Below, piece after piece: positions 52,462 through 62,549 of a stretch of 64,000 nt of DNA (positions are counted from its first letter, which is position 1; each line of letters starts with the position of its first letter). The DNA is from JAJEAO01 sp963667635 (GTDB lineage: Bacteria; Acidobacteriota; Vicinamibacteria; Marinacidobacterales; Marinacidobacteraceae): contig OZ246946.1 of NCBI GenBank assembly GCA_965232015.1, forward strand, positions 1,612,001 through 1,676,000, in the 5' to 3' direction. A program made the translations under genes and the position numbers. The notes under the pieces were generated by a model. That model did no database searches and was not told the origin of the DNA. It worked only from the letters and a program-made list of their open reading frames with translations.

Positions 52462-52823
52462 GGACCACCTGCGGCCGGGGTGCGCCGGTCTGCCCGCAAT
52501 CGCAGATGGCAGATGCGGTCGTTGACGTCGACGAGTTCCCGGGTGAGTTCCTGAAGGCGCCGGTGCTCGGCAACCTGCTGCCGGGTGTTCTGGAGGGCGC
52601 GGAGAGGGATGGAGCGCTGCCGGATGGCCTTCCCGACGCGTCGCTGGAGGAACCAGGAGGGTCCGTGGCCGGGATCGCCCTTGCGGGCGCAGCGGCAGTT
52701 GCGCTTGCCGCACTTGCGGTGGCGGGAGAAGAGAGAGCCGGGACGAAGATCGCCGATGCGGGAGAGCTTGCGGCGGATGGAGTCGCGGTGGCGAAGGAGG
52801 GAGTCGAGGGTGTTGGCGGGCAT
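52401..52823 (-). CDS. DUF6788-type accessory protein of the ISKra4 element
   Basis: A 140-residue reading frame starting MPANTLDSLLRHRDSIRRKL, with a small zinc-binding-like motif CGKRNCRCARKGDPGHGPSW and a Leu/Arg-rich helical C-terminal half. Frames of this type lie directly upstream of ISKra4 transposases. It ends normally at 52401, or is extended into the transposase by -1 slippage at A-AAA-AAG. Confidence 0.8.
   Translation of the reverse strand: MPANTLDSLLRHRDSIRRKLSRIGDLRPGSLFSRHRKCGKRNCRCARKGDPGHGPSWFLQRRVGKAIRQRSIPLRALQNTRQQVAEHRRLQELTRELVDVNDRICHLRLRADRRTPAAGGPKKGASRRASPPRAPPKSSG
52455..52461 (-). promoter_or_regulatory. -1 programmed frameshift heptamer A-AAA-AAG
   Basis: On the minus strand the accessory frame reads CCA-AAA-AAG-GGG. 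This contains the slippery heptamer A-AAA-AAG in the correct phase, and moving one base back enters exactly the transposase frame (AAA-AAA-GGG-GGC). The following GGGGGCCTCGCGACGCGCC is likely to be structured. Confidence 0.72.
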
Positions 52824-52918
52824 GGAGTGGTCTCCTGTCTCTGCCAGATATACATACTGTCAGATATCCGCCGAAAAGCAAAGAGACACCAGCCTCGCCA
52901 CAAATCTGTCGTCACCCC

Positions 52919-52925
52919 TATAGTC
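52919..52925. repeat. target-site duplication of the ISKra4-type element, right
   Basis: TATAGTC directly after the right inverted repeat, identical to 51084-51090. Confidence 0.8.
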
Positions 52926-53501
52926 GCCATCCGACGACCTGCCACACGGCCTTCCGCGACTCTCGGCGCGAGGAGGCGACGATGTGGGCGCTCTTTGAAG
53001 ACTTCGTCACCGGCTTCTATCGCCGCGAGCAGAACCAGTACCGGGTGAATCCCAACGGCCGCCGGATCGCCTAGGACCGGGACCCGCTTCCGGAGCGACC
53101 TGGACCCCCAGATCCCGGTCATGGAGGCCGACGTGATCCTCGAGTCGGCCAGCCGCCGGATCATCCCGGACACCAAGTTCTACGGGAGCGCACTCTCATC
53201 GGGGCAGGGTAATGGCGGAAAGCTGCATTCCGACCACCTCTAACAACTCCTCGCCTACCTGCGAAACCGGGAGGCCCAGCGTCCCGAAGGCCCGAAGCAC
53301 GAGGGCATCCTGCTCTACCCACAGGTCGGCGCCGAAGCACTGCGGGCCGACGTTCGACTCGAGGGCTTCCGCATCCAGGCGCGGACCGTGAACCTGAACC
53401 GCGACTGGCGCCTGATCCACAACGAGATGCTCGAGACGATCGAAGGTGCTGGCCGTTTGGAACGCCAGTCTCCACGGAGACGGCAGGTACCCTCGGACTG
53501 A
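52926..53501 (+). pseudogene. mcrC-like restriction component, C-terminal pseudogene
   Basis: Reading through interruptions gives the C-terminal part of McrC, the nuclease partner of the McrB GTPase: EEATMWALFEDFVTGFYRRE, QYRVNPNGRRIA, then DVILESASRRIIPDTKFYG, QLLAYLRNRE, HEGILLYPQVG and ARTVNLNRDWRLIHNE. The PD-(D/E)XK elements (D in EADVIL, DTK) are visible. It is broken by TAG 53072-53074 (in place of the usual Trp codon), a frameshift between 53075 and 53110 and TAA 53241-53243 (in place of Tyr before QLLAY). No mcrB or N-terminal part exists here. Confidence 0.82.
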
Positions 53502-53516
53502 CAGTGCCGCTCTGGA

Positions 53517-53545
53517 GAGCGGCGCTCGTTGGGAGAGCGCCGCTC
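53517..53545 (-). terminator. stem-loop downstream of katG, likely terminator
   Basis: GAGCGGCGCTC, 7-base loop, GAGCGCCGCTC: a perfect 11-bp hairpin 16 bases beyond the katG stop. No T tract follows on either strand. Confidence 0.5.
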
Positions 53546-53560
53546 CGAAGGGTGGTTCGG

Positions 53561-55783
<2,223 letters not shown>

Positions 55784-55910
55784 GTGGGTCACCTCCGGGA
55801 GACTCCGGTTCGAGCTGCTCCGGGGTGCGGGCCTCCCGCCGGACCCCGGAATCACCCCGGAGCGTAACGACCCCGCGCCGCACTGGTGCGATATGCGAGA
55901 GACAAGTTTT

Positions 55911-55936
55911 CTATTCCAATGATTTCTCGTTCCTAT
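55911..55936 (-). promoter_or_regulatory. OxyR-like half-site pair upstream of katG
   Basis: On the minus strand two ATAG elements (55933-55936 and 55911-55914) are spaced exactly 22 bases, the periodicity of the OxyR consensus. The paired CTAT positions read AAAT and GTCT, only two of four matches each. The region is unusually AT-rich for this genome. No oxyR gene is in the window. Confidence 0.3.
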
Positions 55937-56064
55937 CAGACCGGTGGACCCGCGACGACCCGCCCGGTCGGCGGGAGCGCCCGACGTTCCCCTCGGGCGC
56001 GGCGCGCTCCACTCCGGGCGGGCGAAACGGAGATCCGGGCCGGTCGGCCGGCGAGTTTCTGAGG

Positions 56065-56838
56065 ATGGATCTGTCTCCAGGACTCATCGGGCTCGGGGTC
56101 GTGCTCGGGCTCGGCTTCCTCCTCTGGCTGGCGAGCCTGGCGCGTCGCGACGCCTCGATCGTGGACATCGCCTGGGGACCCGGGTTCGTCGTGCTCGCCT
56201 GGCTCTACCGCGATCTGGGAGATGCGGAGGGGGCACGCTCCTGGCTGGTCCCGGTGCTGGTGACGATCTGGGGCCTGCGGCTCGGGCTCCACCTCCTGCG
56301 CCGGAACCATGGCCGGGGGGAGGATCCGCGCTACCAGGCGATGCGGCGGCGTTGGGGTCGGCGGTTCCCCCTCGTCTCGCTGGGGACCGTTTTCTGGCTG
56401 CAGGCGGTGGTGATGTGGATCGTGGCCGCCCCGCTCCGGCACGTGCAGTCGTCTCCCGCCGGCTGGTCCTGGCTCGATGGACTCGGGCTCGTCGTATTCG
56501 CGACCGGATTCCTCGTCGAGGCGGTGGGCGACTGGCAACTCGCGCGGTTCCGCGCCGATCCCCGAAACGCGGGCCGGGTCATGGACCAGGGGCTGTGGCG
56601 CTTCACCCGCCACCCGAACTACTTCGGGGACGCCCTGCTCTGGTGGGGCCTCGGCGGTTTCGCGCTGGCGACGCCGGGAGGGACGTGGACGCTGGTCGGT
56701 CCGGCGCTGATGACGTTGCTGATCGTGAGGGTCTCGGGAGTCGCGTTGCTCGAACGGGGCCTGCGCGAGAACCGGCCCGGTTACGCCGACTACGTCCGAC
56801 GGACGAGCGCCTTCATCCCCTGGCTTCCCCGCCGGTAG
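56065..56838 (+). CDS. DUF1295 / steroid 5-alpha-reductase-like membrane protein
   Basis: Polytopic protein of 257 residues. Signature stretches are DASIVDIAWGPGFV near the N-terminus and the C-terminal NADPH-type region GRVMDQGLWRFTRHPNYFGDALLWWG. Homologues are steroid-reductase-like and isoprenylcysteine methyltransferase-like enzymes; DUF1295 members often occur with CFA and DUF1365 genes, though here 7 kb and a mobile island lie between. ATG 56065 is chosen at the start of homology. Its last 26 bases overlap the convergent EamA gene. Confidence 0.87.
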   Translation: MDLSPGLIGLGVVLGLGFLLWLASLARRDASIVDIAWGPGFVVLAWLYRDLGDAEGARSWLVPVLVTIWGLRLGLHLLRRNHGRGEDPRYQAMRRRWGRRFPLVSLGTVFWLQAVVMWIVAAPLRHVQSSPAGWSWLDGLGLVVFATGFLVEAVGDWQLARFRADPRNAGRVMDQGLWRFTRHPNYFGDALLWWGLGGFALATPGGTWTLVGPALMTLLIVRVSGVALLERGLRENRPGYADYVRRTSAFIPWLPRR

Positions 56839-57724
56839 CCGCGACCTCCCGCGAGCGCCGGATCTCGCGAATCTGCAGCACTCCCACCGGCACGAGGATC
56901 AGGGCCGCGGCGAGGGCGACCCGCGGGGACAGCTCCTCCGAGAGCACCAGAGCGCCCAGGCAGACGGCGATCAGCGGGTTGACGAAGGCGTAGGTGGCGG
57001 CGAGGGCCGGTCGGACCCGCGTCACCAGGTACTGGTAGGCGACGAAAGCGACGATGGAGCCGAACACGGCCAGATGCAGCCAGGCGAGCACGGCGCGCGG
57101 ACGAACCCGGGCGAGGTCCAGATCGGCCCATCCGCCGGTGAGCGTCGCGAGCGCGAGAAGCGCTGCGCCGCCGACGAGCATCTGCGCCCCCGCCGAGGCG
57201 AGGAGGTGCTTCGGCATCGTGGGGCGCCGCGACCAGAGACTCGCCACCGACCACGCGATCGGCGCCGTCAGGATGGCCAGGACGCCGGCCCGGTCGAGAG
57301 GCTCGCCCGGCCACCACGGCGCCAGGAGGACGACGACACCGAGAAACGCGCTCACCGAGCAGAGGATCGTGACGGCGGAGGGAGCGCGACGGGTGACGAA
57401 CACCGCTTCGAGGCCGGGCATCCACAGGCCCACGGTCGCGACCAGGACCGCCGTGATCCCGGACGGGACGCGCACCTGCGCCCAGTGTCCGAGGCCGTGG
57501 GAAACGCCGAAGAAGAGAAGCCCGGCAAGGCCTGCTTCCAGCCACTCGCGGCGACTCAGCGCCGGCGCCCGGCGACGCGCGAAGGCGTAGAGAAGCGCCC
57601 CGGCGAACACGAAGCGGGTCCCGGCGACGATCCAGGGTGGCGCCTCGCGCACCGCCACCCCGATCGCGAGGTAGGTGGACCCCCAGATCAGATAGATGGC
57701 GGCGAAGGCGAGAAGCCTCTTCAT
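56813..57724 (-). CDS. EamA/DMT-family transporter
   Basis: Inner-membrane exporter or permease of 303 residues with the ten-helix, two-repeat EamA design. The N-terminus LLAFAAIYLIWGSTYLAIGVA and the second-repeat segment YQYLVTRVRPALAATYAFVNPLIAVCLGALVLSE are typical of RhaT/YedA-like members, which move amino acids or metabolites. Substrate unknown. It is 61 bases after the M28 peptidase gene and may share its transcript. Confidence 0.92.
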   Translation of the reverse strand: MKRLLAFAAIYLIWGSTYLAIGVAVREAPPWIVAGTRFVFAGALLYAFARRRAPALSRREWLEAGLAGLLFFGVSHGLGHWAQVRVPSGITAVLVATVGLWMPGLEAVFVTRRAPSAVTILCSVSAFLGVVVLLAPWWPGEPLDRAGVLAILTAPIAWSVASLWSRRPTMPKHLLASAGAQMLVGGAALLALATLTGGWADLDLARVRPRAVLAWLHLAVFGSIVAFVAYQYLVTRVRPALAATYAFVNPLIAVCLGALVLSEELSPRVALAAALILVPVGVLQIREIRRSREVAATGGEARG

Positions 57725-57785
57725 CGCCCGGCCAGGCGGGGGCGGTGGCGAAGAGAGACCCGGCGCGACCCACCGGGCCCCTCAG

Positions 57786-59966
57786 TTACCGCAGGTCGGC
57801 GAGGATCTGCTCGGCTTCGCGCACCTGGTCGGTCAGGGCCCCGAGCGCGTCGCTGACGACCTGCACGTAGAACCGGGCCGCGTCCCACTCCTCTTCCTCG
57901 ATGCCCTCGCGGACGCCGGGGATCGTCTTCACGCCGTAGCCGGTGTAGAACCCCGGCGCATAGACCTGGTGGCGGAACCACTCGCGCTGCGGCAGTCCCT
58001 CCTCGTGACCGAGGCGGCGCTCGGTGGTGTAGAGGAGCTGATTCAGCCGCGAGGCCTCCGTGCTCTGGAGGACCGCTTCGACCGAGGTGTCATCGAGTCG
58101 GGCGAGCGCTGCCTCGTAGCCTTCGCCCGCTTCCTCAAGGGCGTCGAGCGCGCTCTCGATGGCGGCGAAGTCAATCTCCTCGGGCGACTCCATCGCCGCG
58201 TGGGTCTCGCGGATCTCCTCCACATAGTCCCGCATCGCGTCGGCGAGGTCGGTGAAGCCGAACGGGAGGATCGCCGCGTTCGCGAGCCGCAGGATCGAGG
58301 TCCCGATGAGCTGTGACAGGGCGCGGCCGAAGACGAATTCCCTGTCGGAGAACTCGTTGTACCAGTGGAACGAGTCGTAGTTCGAGTGGTACACGCCGCC
58401 GGGACTGTCGCCGCCGAAACCGAGGTTCAGCGACGCCATCGTGAGGTGGTCTATAAAGACGGTGTAGTCGGAGCCGGAGCCGAGCGCGGCGAGCCGGAGG
58501 TCGTCGCTCTGCTCGATCTCCTGCCGCGCGTCGGGATTGGCCGCGGTCTCGAGACGCCGGGCTCGGGCGGCCTCGAAGAGGCTCACGCCGCGCTCGGGAT
58601 CCTCGATGCCCCGCGCGACTTCGTTCAGGAACTTCTGGAGCGTGTGGCTCCCGGCCATGTTGAGCCAGCCCTTCCCGGTGCTGTCGGTGTTGATGTAAAC
58701 GACCCCCTTCTCGCCGAGATCGTCGCGGTGGGTCTCCGCCCATTCGGTCGAGCCGAGCAGACCCCACTCCTCGGCGTCCCACAGCGCGAAGATCACCGTA
58801 CGCCGAGGCCGGATCCCGGCGGCCAGGAGTTCGCCGAATCCGCGGGCGGTCTCCATGAGCTGAACCGCGCCGCTGATCGGGTCGGTCGCGCCCGCGCACC
58901 AGCCATCGTGGTGGTTCCCGTGGACGATCCACTCGTCGGGGTAGTGCGAACCCTCGATCCGGGCCACGACGTTGTAGATCGGGCGTACCTGCCAGTCGTA
59001 GGCAGTGCGCATCCGAACCTCGGCCGGTCCCGGTCCGATGTGGTAGGTGATGGGCAGCGCGCCCTTCCAGTCGTCGTTCGGCGCGATTGTGCCGCGGAGC
59101 TGCTCGAGGATCGGGAGCGCGTCGCCCCACGAGATCGGGAGCACCGGGATCCGTACCAGCGTGCGCGCTGTCTCGCGGGTGAGCTTCTCCCGGTCTTCGG
59201 TCGCGCCCCAGCCCGGAGTCAGCGGGTCGCCGGGATGGACCGGCATGTCCATGATCGAGCCGCGCTGGACGCCCCACTTCGGGCGATAGGGGCCCTCCGG
59301 ATAGGTGAGCCCGCGGTAGTAGCCGTCCTCCTCCGGATCGGAGTAGATGAGCGCGCCGATCGCCCCGTTGTCCTGCGCCAGCTTCGCCTTGATCCCGCGC
59401 CAGCTCCGTCCGTAGCGGGCGAGCACGATCTTGCCTTCGACCGAGATCCCCAGCTCGGCAAGCATTTCGTAGTCCTCGGGGATCCCGTAGTTCACATAGA
59501 CGACCTCGCCGCTCACGTCGCCGTCGGCGGCGTAGGCGTTGTAGGAGGGGAGCCGCCCGGCGTCGGAAGAGTCCTTGTCCTCGGGGACGCCGGGTTCTTC
59601 GAGGCGCATCGTGTAGGGCTCGGGACCGAGGACTTCCACGTGGCGGTCCACCGGGATCGGCATGAGCGCCTCGGTCTCCTCGATGGCGGCTTCGAGGCCG
59701 AACGAGCGGAATTTCTCCAGCGCGTACTCGGCAACGCGGAGGCTCCCGTGGCCGAACCCGGCGATGTGCGGCTCCTCGGTCATGTACTCCATGTACTCGC
59801 GGAGCCGGGCCGGATCCGGCACCGCCCGGAACCGCTCTTCGATGGCGCGCTGCTCCTCCCACTGATCTCGCAGGAAGCCGCGGGGCGGATCGCCGTCCTG
59901 GGCGGATGCGGGGATCGCCGCCAGGGCGAGGGAAGCGAGTACGAGGAGGACGGGGGCGCGAGTCAT
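57786..59966 (-). CDS. M28 peptidase, glutamate carboxypeptidase II-like, secreted
   Basis: Secreted zinc exopeptidase of 726 residues with the full GCPII plan. A signal peptide (to ASAQ, residue 22) is followed by a PA domain (about 115-290, VVYVNYGIPEDYEML, GIKAKLAQDNGAIGALIYSDP), the M28 catalytic domain with HGNHHDGWCAGATDPISG, WDAEEWGLLGS, NTDSTGKG and YHSNYDSFHW, and a helical transferrin-receptor-like dimerisation domain in the last 130 residues. It would trim C-terminal acidic or other residues from peptides in the periplasm. Confidence 0.94.
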   Translation of the reverse strand: MTRAPVLLVLASLALAAIPASAQDGDPPRGFLRDQWEEQRAIEERFRAVPDPARLREYMEYMTEEPHIAGFGHGSLRVAEYALEKFRSFGLEAAIEETEALMPIPVDRHVEVLGPEPYTMRLEEPGVPEDKDSSDAGRLPSYNAYAADGDVSGEVVYVNYGIPEDYEMLAELGISVEGKIVLARYGRSWRGIKAKLAQDNGAIGALIYSDPEEDGYYRGLTYPEGPYRPKWGVQRGSIMDMPVHPGDPLTPGWGATEDREKLTRETARTLVRIPVLPISWGDALPILEQLRGTIAPNDDWKGALPITYHIGPGPAEVRMRTAYDWQVRPIYNVVARIEGSHYPDEWIVHGNHHDGWCAGATDPISGAVQLMETARGFGELLAAGIRPRRTVIFALWDAEEWGLLGSTEWAETHRDDLGEKGVVYINTDSTGKGWLNMAGSHTLQKFLNEVARGIEDPERGVSLFEAARARRLETAANPDARQEIEQSDDLRLAALGSGSDYTVFIDHLTMASLNLGFGGDSPGGVYHSNYDSFHWYNEFSDREFVFGRALSQLIGTSILRLANAAILPFGFTDLADAMRDYVEEIRETHAAMESPEEIDFAAIESALDALEEAGEGYEAALARLDDTSVEAVLQSTEASRLNQLLYTTERRLGHEEGLPQREWFRHQVYAPGFYTGYGVKTIPGVREGIEEEEWDAARFYVQVVSDALGALTDQVREAEQILADLR

Positions 59967-60026
59967 GGAACCTCGAATCGTAACGGGGCCCGGGGGACCG
60001 GGCCGGTCGCGCGACAGCGCCCCGAT

Positions 60027-60719
60027 CTACGGGGCGGTGTCTCCGAGTGCTTCGCGCCACTTCGGACCGGGCGCGTAGTGCGGACGCCCCCAGTGCCGCT
60101 CGGGGTGATGGATGATGATGTTCACGAAGATCGGCACCAGGCTGCCGAGAATGGCGGCTCCATCCTCCGCCTGGGTGCGGTTCAGCCGCCCGCCCCAAGT
60201 GGCGCCCCCGTGGAGGAGCTGGTTGCGGACGACATAGAGACGATCAAAGAGCATCCTCAACAGATCGCCGGTGTCCTGATTCATGACCGTCGTCTGGATG
60301 CGTGCGTTCTCGCGCTCCCAATGCGCTTGCCACTTTGCGAACCCAGGGACCCCGTTTCGGTGCTTCCAGAAGGCGTAGTACGCATAGCGGTTTCGGATCA
60401 GCCCGAGGATCGCTTCGTTGTACCGCGTCCAGATCGCGTCGTGCACCTCGGAGGCGCCGCGGCAGGAGGCGATCCTCCCGAAGAACCGGTGCTGGTCCTC
60501 CCGCTCCGAACCCCAGCCGTCCGGCTCGTGATCCTCAGCGTAGAGCGCGTTGAAGGCGATCCACAGGAACAGGAACCGGCCGTCCGCGTCCTCCGCCTGC
60601 TCGGCGCGCCCGATCCAGCTCACCGCCCGATGAACCCGCAGACCTGCGACCGTCCGCGGTCCCTGCGCGAAGACGAGCCCTTCCCGCTTGAGCCGGTCCG
60701 CAGTTCCAGACTCGATCAT
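60027..60719 (-). CDS. HEPN-domain protein (Apea-like)
   Basis: Soluble helical protein of 230 residues. It has the HEPN-type R-x4-H motif in VVRNQLLHGG (R165, H170) preceded by a helix GDLLRMLFDRLY, and an N-terminal helix RFLFLWIAFNALY typical of Apea-like HEPN proteins. HEPN proteins are often RNases of defence or toxin systems, but no partner nucleotidyltransferase or antitoxin gene lies adjacent. ATG 60719 is preferred, with GGGGAGGAC upstream. It is divergent from the second M28 gene. Confidence 0.75.
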   Translation of the reverse strand: MIESGTADRLKREGLVFAQGPRTVAGLRVHRAVSWIGRAEQAEDADGRFLFLWIAFNALYAEDHEPDGWGSEREDQHRFFGRIASCRGASEVHDAIWTRYNEAILGLIRNRYAYYAFWKHRNGVPGFAKWQAHWERENARIQTTVMNQDTGDLLRMLFDRLYVVRNQLLHGGATWGGRLNRTQAEDGAAILGSLVPIFVNIIIHHPERHWGRPHYAPGPKWREALGDTAP

Positions 60720-60841
60720 CGCTTCGTCCTCCCCGGCAGGCTGCGTTCCCCGCCACGCTGCGCCGTCTCGTCGAAACATACTCGGGGAGAACCCGACAGG
60801 GATCGGCGGCCATAGACTCGCTGTCCCTCTGGAGGGAATCC

Positions 60842-62518
60842 ATGATGGCCATCCGAAGTCTGCCCACGACCGTTTTGCTCCTCGGCATGATGTGGCCGTC
60901 CCTCGGCCTGGCTAAGCAGGAGAGCGGGGCCCCTGCGCCCGAAGTCGAGTCCATCACCGCCGCGGATCTGCGGGCCGATCTGTTCTTCCTCGCCTCCGAC
61001 GGGATGCGGGGCCGGCTCACCGAGACCCCGGAGAACGCGCTCGCCGCGGAGTTCGTGGCCAGCCGCTTCGAGCGGGCTGGTCTCGAGGCCCCGAACGGGT
61101 CGTTCTACCACCGCTACCGGCTGGCGCGCACCGAGCTCGTCGGCGGAAACCGGCTCGACATCCTCGGGGACGTGAACCAGCGGGTGCAGCTCCGGGAGGG
61201 CTTCTATCCGCAGCGGTTCGCGCCGACGGCCCGCGCCGAAGGAGCGATCGCGTTCGCCGGATTCGGCATCCACGCCCCGGCGTTCGATTGGAACGACTGG
61301 GAGGGCGGCGAGGTCGAAGGGCGGATCGCGCTGGTGCTCGACCACGAACCGGCGGAAGCGGACCCGGCGAGCCGCTTCGACGGCGTGGTCACTTCCGAAC
61401 CCTCGCGCGCCTTCCGCAAGGCGGTGGCGGCGGCCCGCGCCGGGGCGGCGGGGATCCTGTTCGTACGGGACGTCCACCAGCACCCGGGTTCATTCGACTT
61501 CGCCGCGAGCGCCGCCGGGGCGTGGCCGGATCCGCCCCGTCGGGTCCCCCGCTACACGCTCGCCGAGTGGATCGAGCGGGTCGAGATCCCGGCTGCGGTG
61601 ATCTCGCCGCGCGTGGCGGAGACCCTGCTCGCCGGAAGCGGCCACACGCTGGAGAGCCTCGGTCGGATGGCGGAGGACGGGATGGCCGCGCCGGTGGACC
61701 TCGACGCCCGCGTCCGACTCTCGACCGCGGTGGCCCGCACCACCGTCCCCGACCGGAACGTGGTCGGCCTGCTGCGCGGGAGCGAGGCGCCCGACGAATG
61801 GGTCATTCTCTGCGCCCACTACGACCACGACGGCGCCGACGGGAACATGGTGTGGCCGGGGGCCGACGACGACGGCTCCGGGACGGTGGCGCTGATCGAG
61901 ATCGCCGAGGCGCTCGGCCGCGCCCGGGACGCCGGGATGCGCCCTCGGCGCAGCATCCTGCTCGCGGGGTGGAACTCGGAGGAGCGCGGCCTCCTCGGTG
62001 CCTGGGCCTACGCGGAGAACCCGCTGCGCCCGCTCTCCGACACCGTCGCCGTGCTCAACATGGACATGATCGGGCGCAACGAGGAAGTGCGGCGCGGCGG
62101 CGGCCGCCGGTTCCGCGGGCTGGAGCCGCAGACCGCCGAATCGAACGCCAACGCGGTGAACATCATGGGCTACAGCTACAGCGACACGCTCACCGACATG
62201 GTGCGGGCGGCGAACCGGGAATCGGAACTCGACCTGCGGCTTCGGTACGACAACAACCCGTCCAACCTGCTCCGTCGCAGCGACCAATGGCCGTTCCTCC
62301 AGACCGGGGTTCCGGCGCTCTTCTTCCACACCGGACTCCACCCGGATTACCACACGATCTACGACCGGCCCGAACGGATCGAATACGAGAAACTGGAACG
62401 GATCGTCCGGCTCGTCTATCAGCTCGCTTGGGATCTGGCCGACTCCGATGTGCGCCCGGACTTCACCGGACCGAACCGCGGTCCGCTCTCGGCCATGGGC
62501 GAGCGGATCAGCCGCTGA
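60842..62518 (+). CDS. M28-family peptidase, secreted
   Basis: Zinc aminopeptidase-like protein of 558 residues with a signal peptide (to GLAKQ, about residue 25). A PA-domain insertion (ARAGAAGILFVRDVHQHPGS) precedes the catalytic domain. Metal ligands are in CAHYDHDG, GADDDGSG, NSEERGLLGAWAY, NMDMIGRN and HTGLHPDYHTIYD. It is unrelated in detail to the GCPII-like gene at 57786 but of the same family; both suggest peptide scavenging. Confidence 0.94.
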   Translation: MMAIRSLPTTVLLLGMMWPSLGLAKQESGAPAPEVESITAADLRADLFFLASDGMRGRLTETPENALAAEFVASRFERAGLEAPNGSFYHRYRLARTELVGGNRLDILGDVNQRVQLREGFYPQRFAPTARAEGAIAFAGFGIHAPAFDWNDWEGGEVEGRIALVLDHEPAEADPASRFDGVVTSEPSRAFRKAVAAARAGAAGILFVRDVHQHPGSFDFAASAAGAWPDPPRRVPRYTLAEWIERVEIPAAVISPRVAETLLAGSGHTLESLGRMAEDGMAAPVDLDARVRLSTAVARTTVPDRNVVGLLRGSEAPDEWVILCAHYDHDGADGNMVWPGADDDGSGTVALIEIAEALGRARDAGMRPRRSILLAGWNSEERGLLGAWAYAENPLRPLSDTVAVLNMDMIGRNEEVRRGGGRRFRGLEPQTAESNANAVNIMGYSYSDTLTDMVRAANRESELDLRLRYDNNPSNLLRRSDQWPFLQTGVPALFFHTGLHPDYHTIYDRPERIEYEKLERIVRLVYQLAWDLADSDVRPDFTGPNRGPLSAMGERISR

Positions 62519-62549
62519 AGCCGCCTCGACTGTGCCTCAGGAGGACATC

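Larger units (their letters stand above)
51091..52918 (-). mobile_element. complete ISKra4-family insertion sequence
   Basis: Element of 1828 bases. Imperfect terminal inverted repeats are GGGGTGCACGACAAATTTGTG on the left (51091-51111) and the complement of CACAAATCTGTCGTCACCCC on the right (52899-52918). A perfect 7-base direct repeat TATAGTC flanks it. It carries an accessory DUF6788-type frame and a transposase frame joined by a -1 frameshift signal. The intact ends and identical flanks indicate a fairly recent insertion. Confidence 0.88.

Noticed and set aside
51217..52554. Plus-strand 445-codon frame opposite the ISKra4 transposase, rich in Gly/Ala/Glu/Val
   Set aside because: It is a GC-driven antisense shadow of the intact transposase with no domain or start signal.
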